64,000 bases of DNA from CAWBCI01 sp963787195. Lineage in GTDB: Bacteria > Bacteroidota > Bacteroidia > Bacteroidales > JAGOPY01. Below, piece after piece: positions 1-9,345 of the stretch. Location of the stretch: positions 1 through 64,000 of the forward strand of contig CAWBCI010000042.1 in NCBI GenBank assembly GCA_963787195.1, read 5' to 3'. Within the stretch, counting starts at the first letter, position 1. Each line of letters starts with the position of its first letter. Both the position numbers and the translations under genes were made by a program. The notes below the pieces were generated by a model that had not been told where the DNA came from, did no database searches, and saw only the letters and a program-made list of their open reading frames with translations.

Positions 1-2517
1 TGCACCATTTACTTTCCATTGATAAGTTGGGGAAGAGCCCCCATTAGTTGGAAAGGCAGTAAATGTAACCGAAGTACCATTACAGACAGGGTTTGCTGAG
101 GATTCAATATATACACTAACTGGTAATGAGGTACTGACACTTACACTTTTAGTTTGTTCAGGGCTGTAGCCGCAAGCATTGTTAGCTTTAACTTTAACCA
201 GCCCGCCACTTGAATCTGCAGTAGCATTAATTGTATTTGTATTTGAATAACCAGTCCAACCTGTAGGCAATATCCATGTATATGAAGTCGCACCTGATAC
301 TTCTGAAATACTATATGTATTTGTTGTATTTTGGCAAACAGATGAATCACCAGAAATAGGGCCAGGTATTTGAGGGACAGAACAGGTGACAGTAATAATA
401 TCAGATGCGAAGTTATTATCTTCAACAGATTCATTTACATTCCCGTCACCATCAGCCCAGAAAAACACATAATAATTTCCCGGAGTAGTTTCAGCAGGTA
501 TAGTTACCACAGCATTAAGAACTATACTGCTGGAATTTGGACTTAGGCTTGGAAACCCTGTGATGTTTCCGAGATATTCATCACTGCCATCAAGCTCTAA
601 AACATCATCTTGCGAAAGCCATAAACCAACTACATTGGAGCCGGATGTGGCATCACCAATATTATTTTCGGAAGCATATGCAGTTATAGTTGCCCCAGCC
701 GAAATTGTTGTTGGAGTTACATTTTGACTACTTTCTGTGATAATTAAATCAGGCTGAGAATCAGATGGAGTACTTATGCATATATCGAAAGTTGTATAAT
801 CTGGTTGGGATGATCCCCAATCAAAAACACGAATAAAATAAACTTGCCCGATGGAAAAATTGTCATATGTATAATTAATCGTTGAAGGTGAACCAGTTGG
901 GTCATAACATTGTATAAAACTACCATTGCAAGAAGGCCCTTGCCTTATTTCTATAACTGCATCAAAGTTGTTTAAATTAGTAAGTTGAATAGTATGTGAG
1001 TTATTGATAGCTGTAAATCTGAACCATACATCCATTGCAGTTGGAGAAGTACAATAACATCCGATACATTGATTTGGAGCTAAACTTTGAGTAGCATTAT
1101 TTACATCTTCACCGGAGGATACACCAATGCAAGAACCTGCTTGAAGTGAAGGGAATTGAACTGCATCTGAACAATTATCATTGATTGGAAATTCTCCACC
1201 TCCGCAACCGGCATTATTAAAATAAGAAAACCATGTTGACCATGGCAATGGACCTGGACAGGCAGTATTAGTACCTGGCATATCATTATGTCCACAAATT
1301 CCCGGACTTTCATTTTGAATTATCGGGAATCCATATTCCTGTTGAAAGTAACAAGCCATAGTCGCTGAAGCCTCAAGCATCGGAGCGCTGTTCCACATAC
1401 CTGGGTTTGCTGCAGTTGCTTCATGTTCCACACCAATTGATCTGGGATTATTCGCAGGATAATATAGGGCTCCACAATGCCATGCAGTATTTGCCACGGC
1501 TACCATTTGCGTTATTTCACCATTATCATTTTTTACTACAAAGTGTGCACTTGAAGGACCATACGCATCATTACCTTGACATCCCCTATAACCGGCCGGA
1601 CAATTATTTGGACAAGAACCATCCGGGCAAGGGCAAGTTTGAAACCAACTGATAGCTCCATAATAAGTACCTGTACCAATCCAATGATTTACCCAGGTAT
1701 CAATACTATAGGTTCTGCCAATTGCATAATTGCAGGAAGAAGCCCAATTAGTTATTGCAGGACCATAATCTGCTGATAAAGGGTCGGATTTAGGATTTTC
1801 ATTAGATTTCTTTAGATATTGATTGCTTAATTCTATCTTTTTTGGCTCAATAATGATTTTTTCTCCCCAGACAGTTTCAGCTTTTACCCCATTTTTTAAT
1901 GTTTTAAAATAATTAATGGCTTGCATATCCCTTAATTCGGGACTTATTAAACCGCTAAATTGAGCTACTGCAGAAAACCAATCTTCCAACCTGGTAAAAT
2001 CCTTACTTTCCTTACCCGCATATTTTGCGATCAATGCTGCAGCGCCCCGGATATTTTGTAGAGCATCGTCTTTTAATACTTGTTCTGGAATTCCTAATAA
2101 TTCTCCGGCTTCTGAAAGAGTATTACAATAGTTATTTTGTACTAAATGCATAATACCCCAGCCTTGATCTATTGTTGGACCAATTTGCGTCCAGTTATTT
2201 TCAATTTGTCCAATAATCATTAATATTGAAACCGGAACGCCAAACTCATTCGATGCTTTTGTAAAATACTTTTTTATTGTTGAAACGTTTGGGTGGGAAC
2301 GCATGAAGTAATCTCTTAAAATGGAGATATCGGAAGAGGATCGGTCTTCTATTCCTAATGTTAGGTTTAAATAATCTGTCAAGTCACGCTTTAGAAGTGT
2401 ATCCCCGTTTATTATTGAAACAGTGACTGGTCTGTCAAGCAATTGGTCAATGTTCTTATTTTGGCCTAAACCATTAAGACCCAGCAAAGCCAAAGCGAGA
2501 ATTAAGCATATTTTCAT
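1..2517 (-). CDS. Secreted N-acetylmuramoyl-L-alanine amidase with CARDB and Ig-like domains (partial, C-terminus off the window)
   Basis: The frame stays open from ATG at 2517 to base 1, giving 839 residues without the C-terminus. A signal peptide of about 20 residues (MKICLILALALLGLNGLGQ) comes first. Residues about 85-190 resemble the lysozyme-like module that precedes amidase domains in actinobacterial and Bacteroidota enzymes (FGVPVSILMIIGQIENNW, then GWGIMHL and NIRGAAALIAKYAG). Residues about 290-430 are an Amidase_2/PGRP zinc domain with likely ligands H325 (SAHFVV), H410 (GHNDMPG) and C420 (TACPG). Residues about 586-700 form a CARDB adhesion domain, followed by an Ig/PKD-like domain. 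It should cleave the amide bond between MurNAc and the stem peptide, outside the cytoplasm. A T9SS sorting domain is expected past the left edge but cannot be seen. The amidase call is strong; its role in wall turnover, predation or defence is unknown. Confidence 0.85.
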   Translation of the reverse strand, partial: MKICLILALALLGLNGLGQNKNIDQLLDRPVTVSIINGDTLLKRDLTDYLNLTLGIEDRSSSDISILRDYFMRSHPNVSTIKKYFTKASNEFGVPVSILMIIGQIENNWTQIGPTIDQGWGIMHLVQNNYCNTLSEAGELLGIPEQVLKDDALQNIRGAAALIAKYAGKESKDFTRLEDWFSAVAQFSGLISPELRDMQAINYFKTLKNGVKAETVWGEKIIIEPKKIELSNQYLKKSNENPKSDPLSADYGPAITNWASSCNYAIGRTYSIDTWVNHWIGTGTYYGAISWFQTCPCPDGSCPNNCPAGYRGCQGNDAYGPSSAHFVVKNDNGEITQMVAVANTAWHCGALYYPANNPRSIGVEHEATAANPGMWNSAPMLEASATMACYFQQEYGFPIIQNESPGICGHNDMPGTNTACPGPLPWSTWFSYFNNAGCGGGEFPINDNCSDAVQFPSLQAGSCIGVSSGEDVNNATQSLAPNQCIGCYCTSPTAMDVWFRFTAINNSHTIQLTNLNNFDAVIEIRQGPSCNGSFIQCYDPTGSPSTINYTYDNFSIGQVYFIRVFDWGSSQPDYTTFDICISTPSDSQPDLIITESSQNVTPTTISAGATITAYASENNIGDATSGSNVVGLWLSQDDVLELDGSDEYLGNITGFPSLSPNSSSIVLNAVVTIPAETTPGNYYVFFWADGDGNVNESVEDNNFASDIITVTCSVPQIPGPISGDSSVCQNTTNTYSISEVSGATSYTWILPTGWTGYSNTNTINATADSSGGLVKVKANNACGYSPEQTKSVSVSTSLPVSVYIESSANPVCNGTSVTFTAFPTNGGSSPTYQWKVNGA

Positions 2518-3317
2518 TTAAATAATTATTAAAATCGGTAGAAATTAATTGCTAAGTTCAACTTGATAATAGCCAGGATAATTAGATAGTCAATAATATA
2601 TATAAAACCGGAGATTTAGTAAAATTAAAAAAATATAGCATATTTTGGGAAAAATTTGACATGTAACTATTCAGATTAAAAATACGGATTCTAATCAAAG
2701 CCTAATATACACGAACAAATTCTGTCTACCCACCTATTGATAAATACCCCCAACCTCTTTGTTTTTGGGAAACTACTTTCGCACACCGGCCCCTTTACAT
2801 ACACACCTGCCCACGCCGAGTTGGCCTAAGTCTGGACACATGATACATATCCAATGCTTAAGAGGTTCAAAAAAAGAAGCCGACGGGCAAAATTGCCACT
2901 CAAATCAAATTGTTCGTTTAGTGCTCAAACAAGGATAATTGTTTATAGGATCCGGGATATAACTTAAATCCTTTTTTACTATTTTTTTAGAATGACGTGC
3001 AGGAGATTACAATCGGTTCAGAAAGCTTACCCATATATAAGCCAATCAAAAAATTTTCAATTTCTTATATATCATGATCAATTTAGGTTTATGACTAAAC
3101 ATATTATCCTTTTCAATATGTAAAATACAAATAAGTTTTTATGCGGGTAGATTGCATGATTAATTCTAACTTAACCTGAAATCCTCCCGCTTGTCAATCA
3201 GGTTTGTTTGTTAGGGCAGGTTGAAAAGTTGAATGATAGAAAATTTAGGCCCTAATCTGTCATTGTTCCATGATGATATTTTATCTTTGATCACTTCATC
3301 AGCAATAAAAGTCCTGG
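2518..3317. other. 800-bp AT-rich intergenic region
   Basis: This stretch lies between two divergent genes, the amidase and the AraC-type regulator. I see no convincing gene, RNA or repeat in it. A TAtcTTTGA match to the Bacteroidota -7 element at 3282-3290 could serve the regulator, but no -33 TTG sits at the usual distance. Confidence 0.5.
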
Positions 3318-5001
3318 ATGGCCTGTTTATCAAAATTTTTTATCACATTTTCTCTCTTTGTTGTGATTCATTCAAGTATCATGTCACAGGTTAGAAATCC
3401 TGATTTTTTTGAATCACGCTATGATAAAGCCGGACAATTGATCCGGAAAACCGTTGATTCCCTGGATGCATTCGTGGAATTAATGAAACAAGATGAGAAC
3501 CTGACAGAGATACAAAAGGCGAAAATAAATTTGATCCGCTCAAAAATCCGGATACTTGACGATATAATTTCTTTTTCCCAACCTCTTGAAGTGGTACCTT
3601 CCGACACCATTTTTAACCAGGATGCTTTGATGAAGAAAGCCCAAAACTTTATTGTCCAATCCAGACCGGATGAAGGGATACCACTCATTATAAAGTATCT
3701 TAAAGATATTGACGGTCAAAGCGATTCGGCAGTTTATGCAAAGATTTACCTGGCAGAAGCTTACCGGGAAAAAAGGGAATACATAAAAGGCATCGACATA
3801 ATTTATGAAATCCTCCGTGATCAAAACCTCAGTGTGAAAAACAAAGCCTTTGCATGGAACAGGTTGGCGGCCTTATACAATGAAATGCTTCCATTTGAGG
3901 GGAACAGGCCGGATTCGGTGATCAAATATTCCCGCCTATGTATAAATCTTTCTATAAAACACAATCTGACAGAATATCTTGCGGCTTCTCAAAACGAATT
4001 GGGGAGTGTTTTCCTTAAACAAAAACAAGCTGACTCGGCTCTGTATTATATTTCAAAGGCTGCACAAAATTTCCTGCAAATAAAGAAGTATCCGCAAACC
4101 ATCAATACATACGTCAATCTCTCCCGGGCTTATGCCCAGATGGGACAGATTCAGAAATCGAAAGAAATTTTGCTTAAAGCGCTGGCCTTAGGCCCCATTG
4201 AAAAGAACAGGAATTTATTCAAGTATGTTTATTATTCTCTGGCTGAAAGATGTATTAAATTAGGGGAGTACCAATCTGCTTATGAGTATTTACTTGTTTC
4301 CTACAATTTGATGAGTCAGTTTTTTAACGACAGGATACAGCGCCAGATCAATGAGATGTCTGCTAAATACGATCTTCATGAAAAAGAAACCAAAATTAAG
4401 GGAAGAGGAGCAAAAAAGCAGGACCTACCGCTTACAGAAGAATTATCTGATTGTAATTGCCCTGATTTCAATAAGTTTGTTATTGATCCTTATTGTATTA
4501 TTCAGGTTTAAAAACCGAGCCTATAAAAAGCTGGTTGAACAGAACCTGAAATCGATGAAACTTGAAAAACAGGTTCAGCAGAGCCTTATCAATCTTTCAG
4601 AAAATGACATAAGGATAAAAATTGACCCAGATGACCGGAATTCTGAACTGGCACTGAGGTTTGAGAAATTTCTTGCAGAGGAAAAGCCTTACCTATGGAG
4701 CGAGGTAAGTCTGGATGAATTTTGTAAAAAACTGAACACCAATCGCACATATCTTTCAAAGCTTATCAACGATAAGTATAGCATGGGATTTTACGATCTG
4801 TTGTTTGAATATAGGATACGAACAGCGATGGAATACCTGAACGATCCAAAGTTTAAACATATCTCTGTTGAGGGTATTGGCGAGATGACCGGTTTCAAAT
4901 CCAATTCCAATTTTTATAAGAGATTTAAAAGCGTGGTTGGAATGACCCCAAACCAGTTCAGGGAACTGGCCTTGAAGTCCGTGCCCCATCATTTTTCCTG
5001 A
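3318..5001 (+). CDS. TPR-containing membrane regulator with AraC-type DNA-binding domain (frameshifted)
   Basis: Two overlapping frames join into one protein of about 560 residues if one G is removed from the GGG at 4400-4402. Frame one runs to 4511 and frame two carries the rest to 5001. Order: N-terminal hydrophobic segment (residues 3-22, signal or anchor), TPR-like helices about 90-345, a charged coiled stretch, a membrane helix about 375-396, a cytoplasmic linker, then an AraC/HTH_18 domain about 457-555 with SLDEFCKKLNTNRTYLSKLI and the second helix-turn-helix SNFYKRFKSVVGMTPNQFRE. This is the layout of Bacteroidota one-component regulators that sense through a periplasmic TPR region and bind DNA in the cytoplasm. 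Downstream lie 20-bp direct repeats and a surface-protein gene, which are plausible targets. The frameshift may be a sequencing error or true decay. Confidence 0.8.
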
Positions 5002-5040
5002 TACTACCTAAGCCTTACATTTATAAGGCATAATCAAGAA

Positions 5041-5200
5041 TTTTTATCCAGAGACAGTCTTTTTTACCCAGAGACAGTATTGCAATATATCAGCCTGAAA
5101 TCCAAAAAGGGACCAATAGCCTGACCTTCCAACCAATAGATTTACAATTTGTTATGATAATTGTTTTATCCACAGATAGTCCTCTTTATTCAGGGACAGC
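5041..5200 (+). promoter_or_regulatory. Phased 20-bp direct repeats, candidate operator of the AraC-type regulator
   Basis: Four related units lie at 5041-5060, 5061-5080, 5161-5180 and 5181-5200. The core is TTTTATCCAGAGACAGT: the first two differ at two bases, and the last two read ATCCACAGATAGT and ATTCAGGGACAGC. Unit starts are 20 bp apart within pairs and 120 bp apart between pairs. AraC-family proteins often bind direct repeats about two helical turns apart. The site lies between the regulator and its downstream neighbours. Binding is inferred. Confidence 0.5.
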
Positions 5201-5243
5201 ACCATTCTTTTTCTTCTGGTGAGGAGTGCTGTAGATTTGCCCC

Positions 5244-5565
5244 ATGCCTTGCTACAAAATTCATATTACGGGATCTGTATTCAAAACCGGGCTTCAGGTA
5301 TTACCTGAAAGCAAAAGCTTCTATGATCGGAATAAAGGGCAAAGTGTATTACACTAATGCATCTTCGGTAGAGGTAATTGCCTCGGGGGACAGGGAAAGA
5401 ATAAATAATTTCATGAAGGTCTGTAAGGAAGGAAATCGATTATTTCACATTAGCAATATAGAAATATCTGAAATAGCAGACAGGGAATTTTCCTCATTCG
5501 AAGTGGAAGACGATATACTTGAAGATAATTCGTCAACAACAACAATAAATGATTATAAACCTTAA
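5244..5565 (+). CDS. Acylphosphatase-like protein (frameshifted)
   Basis: The best start is ATG 5244 (MPCYKIHITGSVFKTG). The frame must shift by one base at 5291-5292 to continue as FRYYLKAKASMIGIKGKVYY and end at 5565, giving about 106 residues. The fold signature matches acylphosphatases: a phosphate-binding loop ending in Phe-Arg, then GxV and a strand with SSVEVIASG, then INNFMKVCKEG. The usual catalytic Asn of the GxVxN motif appears to be Tyr (GKVYY), so hydrolysis of acyl phosphates is doubtful. The last 30 residues are acidic and not part of the domain. It starts 243 bp after the regulator and ends 11 bp before the next start, so it probably shares a transcript with the GLUG protein. 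Confidence 0.65.
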
Positions 5566-5575
5566 GTTCATGACT

Positions 5576-8500
5576 ATGAAAAAGATAATTTTTTTCTTTT
5601 TTACCACTGTGCTCTTTGTCACCCAAATAGGTCTTCAAGCACAAACCAGCGAATTGCCTGCAGGCGAGGGCACCGAAATCAATCCATACAGGATTGCGAA
5701 CCTCAATAACCTTTTCTGGCTTTCGATGAATTCCGGCTATTGGAATTCGCATTTTTTGCAGACAGCCGACATCAATGCCGCCGAAACCAAAAACTGGGAC
5801 AGTGGATTAGGATTTTCTCGTATAGGACTTTCCGGAAATGAGTTTACGGGTACTTACCATGGGGGAAGCCATATAATTGACAGTCTTTACATCATCCGGC
5901 CTACAAGCAATTATGTGGGGTTGTTTGGGTATATTTATCATGCAACCATCGACAGCCTTGGGCTGACAAATGATTCTATTGTTGGAAATTCTTATGTGGG
6001 AGGTTTATTTGGGTCTTCTTATTATAGCAGAATCAGCTATTGTTATACAACAGGAATCGTAAGAGCTAATAATTCAGTATGTGGAGGATTTGGAGGCGGC
6101 ATGTATGCAACATATACACCCCAAAATGCTTCAACCTGTGTGTCATGTTATTCCCGGGCGGATGTATTTAGTTCAGGAAATACTGTGGGTGGCTTTTTGG
6201 GTCAATTAAACGGGAGCGTTAAAACTTGTTATTGTTCTGGTAATGTGCTTGGCACAGATTATACAGGCGGATTTGTCGGGTTTGTGAGTTTCCTGGATAC
6301 GCTCATAAATTGCTATGCTAGAGGAATGATTACAGGACATGTCAACGTGGGAGGTTTTGCAGGATGGGCCGAACAAGGGAAAACTGAAAACTGTTACTGT
6401 ACCGGTTTCGTTTCGGGAGTTTCTCGTTTGGCAGGATTTCTTGGATACGATTCATACGGTAACTATGCGGTAAATCAGTCCTACTTTGACACCATTTCAA
6501 CAGGTCAGACTAATGGCGTGAATAATAATTCCCCTCTTGGTTGCGAAGGGAAATCAACCGAAGAAATGGAACAGCAAAGCACATTCGTAAATTGGGACTT
6601 TAAAGATGAGACCATCAATGGAACTAAGGATATTTGGGTGATAAACAGTGCCCAAAACGATGGTTATCCTCTTTTCTATGAACCAATTTCAATTAGCACC
6701 CTTGCACTTACAGATAGCACCGATTGCTCTGTCAGGGTTCGTGGCAAAGTCTTTAATTTTTGGGAACAAGGAATAGTGGCACATGGCGTTTGCTGGAATA
6801 CAAGCGGAAACCCAAACTTGTCCGATAACTTCACCGATCTTGGAAGCCTCAACACCCAGCGGGAATGGGAAACGGAAATAACCGGACTGACCAGGATTAC
6901 GACTTATTATGTAAGAACTTATGCAATTTCAACATATTCAGATACGGTTTACGGTGAAACCCTGAGTTTCAGGACTACCCTGCCGGGCAAAGGCAGCGAA
7001 AATGACCCTTACCTTGTATATACCTACAGTGACCTTAAAGGCCTGAAATATAACCGGGGGGCTTACTATAAACAGATGGCCGACATCAATGCCGTGGAGT
7101 CCCAGTCGGAAAACGGTGGGGAAGGATTTGAACCGGTCGGAAGCAGTTCAAATATGTTTACTGGTGTATATTTAGGCCAGGCTTTTATTATTGACAGTTT
7201 GACAATTAACCGGAGTGGATCAGATAATATCGGCTTGTTCGGGTACCTCAGTGGAGCCAAAATAATAGATCTAGGCTTGTCAAATGTTACAATTAACGGT
7301 AATCAAAATGTTGGAGGAATCGCAGGAATGCTTGACTCAAATTCCGAAATCCGTAAATGTTATGTTTCCGGAAGTGTATTTGGTGCGAATTATTATGCCG
7401 GAGGTTTGGCCGGATATGTCAGCTATTCTTCAGTGTCGCTGTCATATTCAACATCAAGCGTAACGGTAACCGGACAACAGGGATATGCAGGGGGATTGAT
7501 TGGCAAGACCGACCATTCGACATTAGACAATTGCTACGCCACCGGAACGGTTACTATTCCCGGAATTCCACTATATGCAGCCGGCCTGGTAGCTTATAAC
7601 GGGCTTACAAATATTTCAAAATGTTATTCTACCGGCTTAGTTGCCGCTTCCAATTTTTTGGGTGGAGCGGTAGGCGGCCTTTTAGCCTTCAATAATTCAA
7701 CGGTCAGCAATTCATTCTGGGACGTTCAGACTTCGGGCAAAAGTACAAGTGCAGGAGGAACGGGAAAAACTACCACCCAAATGAAAACCCTGACAACCTT
7801 TACTAATGCAGGATGGGATTTTTATGGCGAATCAGTCAATGGTTCAGAAGATCACTGGGACATGAATGTTTCCATTAACTCAGGCTATCCATATTTAAGG
7901 ATGGATTTTTACCCTGCTGCCTTGACCACGGAATTAGAATCGCAATACCTCGATTTTGTGGTTGTAAAAGGGGGAATTACCAATTTGGGCAATCCGCTGC
8001 CAGTTCAGCATGGAATATGCTGGAACACAACAGGCACACCCACAATCAATGATCATAAAACCGAAGAAGGGCTGATTGAAACTATCGGCGACTTTTATTC
8101 TACTGCAACAGGTTTGGAGGTGAACACAACTTATTATCTGCGTGCCTATATGAGTAACAGGTCAGGGACAATTTACGGAAACGAAATAAGTGTTCAAACT
8201 TCTAACCAATCCGGAGGGTGTGCATATTTCGATGGTGTGGATGCTTTAATCAGAATTGATAAGGACCCGGGCATATCGGTTGGGAACACTTTCTCAGTTG
8301 AAGTATGGGTAAAGCCTTTATCCCTGTCCTTAAGATATGTGGTATATTCCACAATCAAATACGCTGGTCTGGGCTCCGGGTATCAAATTGAAATAGGACC
8401 GGGAAATAATGGCACCAATTGCGTGGGTGTTTACAATACAGGAACATGGTATGCCCAGACAGAAAACAATGTCATCGAGATTAATAAGTGGAACCATATT

Positions 8501-9079
8501 GTATATTCAAGAGAATCAGGAACTCAGCAAAATATTTATGTGAACGGTTCACAGGTATCGCTTGTAACAACCAATAGCGGAACAATTTCGGACCGGGACT
8601 ATGACAGGGCGATTGGGGATGGTTTATCAACTTCAGTGCATAATTTTTATGGGTATATTGATGAAGTCCGCATCTGGAATTATGCCCTTACACAGGAAGA
8701 AGTCCGCGAGAGGATGTATAAAAGCCTTTCAGGTGAGGAACCCGGGCTGGTTGAATACTGGAAATTTGATAAAAGGTCGGGGCTTAGCACTTCGGATGAA
8801 AAGGTGAATAGAACTGGCACATTAGTTTCCATGGATAGTACTGCATTCATAGCTTCCACTGCTCCCATCCCATTTGTTTCCGATGGGGACGGAATATGGG
8901 CAGATGATAATAACTGGCTAAGTGGCCAGGGGTCTCCTGCAAATGCATGGTCGCGTGTCCAGGTAAATTCAAACCTGGTATTGGACAACGATATGGAGCT
9001 GATCTTTCTTGAAATTGCAACAGGGAAAAGCCTGACTATAAGCGCGGGTCACCATATGGAGCTTAGCGGCGGCAATTAG
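5576..9079 (+). CDS. Secreted GLUG-repeat / LamG surface protein
   Basis: The start at 5576 (or 5570) gives a clean signal peptide, MKKIIFFFFTTVLFVTQIG, and 1167 residues. Two modules repeat the same order: a beta-helix-like region with GLUG motifs (VGLFGY, VGGLFG, AGGLAGY) followed by a fibronectin-III-like unit containing HGVCWNTSGNP or HGICWNTTGTP (about 372-468 and 779-876). A LamG/concanavalin-like domain covers about 881-1072. The final 70 residues (DGIWADDNNWLSGQGSPANAW) start a domain that usually continues further. No T9SS sorting domain or cell-wall anchor follows before the TAG, so the protein looks C-terminally cut. A role in adhesion or glycan binding is inferred from the domains. 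Its position after an AraC-type regulator suggests controlled expression. Confidence 0.8.
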   Translation: MKKIIFFFFTTVLFVTQIGLQAQTSELPAGEGTEINPYRIANLNNLFWLSMNSGYWNSHFLQTADINAAETKNWDSGLGFSRIGLSGNEFTGTYHGGSHIIDSLYIIRPTSNYVGLFGYIYHATIDSLGLTNDSIVGNSYVGGLFGSSYYSRISYCYTTGIVRANNSVCGGFGGGMYATYTPQNASTCVSCYSRADVFSSGNTVGGFLGQLNGSVKTCYCSGNVLGTDYTGGFVGFVSFLDTLINCYARGMITGHVNVGGFAGWAEQGKTENCYCTGFVSGVSRLAGFLGYDSYGNYAVNQSYFDTISTGQTNGVNNNSPLGCEGKSTEEMEQQSTFVNWDFKDETINGTKDIWVINSAQNDGYPLFYEPISISTLALTDSTDCSVRVRGKVFNFWEQGIVAHGVCWNTSGNPNLSDNFTDLGSLNTQREWETEITGLTRITTYYVRTYAISTYSDTVYGETLSFRTTLPGKGSENDPYLVYTYSDLKGLKYNRGAYYKQMADINAVESQSENGGEGFEPVGSSSNMFTGVYLGQAFIIDSLTINRSGSDNIGLFGYLSGAKIIDLGLSNVTINGNQNVGGIAGMLDSNSEIRKCYVSGSVFGANYYAGGLAGYVSYSSVSLSYSTSSVTVTGQQGYAGGLIGKTDHSTLDNCYATGTVTIPGIPLYAAGLVAYNGLTNISKCYSTGLVAASNFLGGAVGGLLAFNNSTVSNSFWDVQTSGKSTSAGGTGKTTTQMKTLTTFTNAGWDFYGESVNGSEDHWDMNVSINSGYPYLRMDFYPAALTTELESQYLDFVVVKGGITNLGNPLPVQHGICWNTTGTPTINDHKTEEGLIETIGDFYSTATGLEVNTTYYLRAYMSNRSGTIYGNEISVQTSNQSGGCAYFDGVDALIRIDKDPGISVGNTFSVEVWVKPLSLSLRYVVYSTIKYAGLGSGYQIEIGPGNNGTNCVGVYNTGTWYAQTENNVIEINKWNHIVYSRESGTQQNIYVNGSQVSLVTTNSGTISDRDYDRAIGDGLSTSVHNFYGYIDEVRIWNYALTQEEVRERMYKSLSGEEPGLVEYWKFDKRSGLSTSDEKVNRTGTLVSMDSTAFIASTAPIPFVSDGDGIWADDNNWLSGQGSPANAWSRVQVNSNLVLDNDMELIFLEIATGKSLTISAGHHMELSGGN

Positions 9080-9102
9080 CATCAGCCGAAATCCCTAACA
9101 AA

Positions 9103-9150
9103 CGAACAGGCGAAATCCGATTTTAATTAGCATCGAATATCGCCTGTTCG
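9103..9150. terminator. Strong hairpin between converging transcripts
   Basis: The arms 9103-9121 and 9132-9150 pair over 19 bases with two mismatches (CGAACAGGCGA against TCGCCTGTTCG) around a 10-base loop. It lies between the end of the GLUG gene and the 3' end of tRNA-Arg, as expected for a two-way terminator. It has no long T tract. Confidence 0.5.
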
Positions 9151-9176
9151 ACTGATCGCTCTATCGCCCGATCTTG

Positions 9177-9248
9177 TAGCCCCACCAGGAATCGAACCTG
9201 AATCTAAAGTTTAGGAAACTTCCATTCTATCCGTTGAACTATGGGGCC
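9177..9248 (-). tRNA. tRNA-Arg (anticodon CCU)
   Basis: Read on the minus strand, this is a 72-nt cloverleaf. The acceptor GGCCCCA pairs with TGGGGCT, with a G-U at the first pair. The anticodon arm is GAAGT-TTCCTAA-ACTTT, giving CCU for AGG codons, and the T loop is TTCGATTC. The discriminator base is A. The 3' CCA is not encoded. Confidence 0.95.
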
Positions 9249-9345
9249 TTATTTGTGCCGGTTTTCCGTTGAAAACCGTGCTGAACTTTCAGCGCGCAAA
9301 GATATGAATAATTTTAAAATCCTGTTCTGAATGAGGTAAGAAAGC

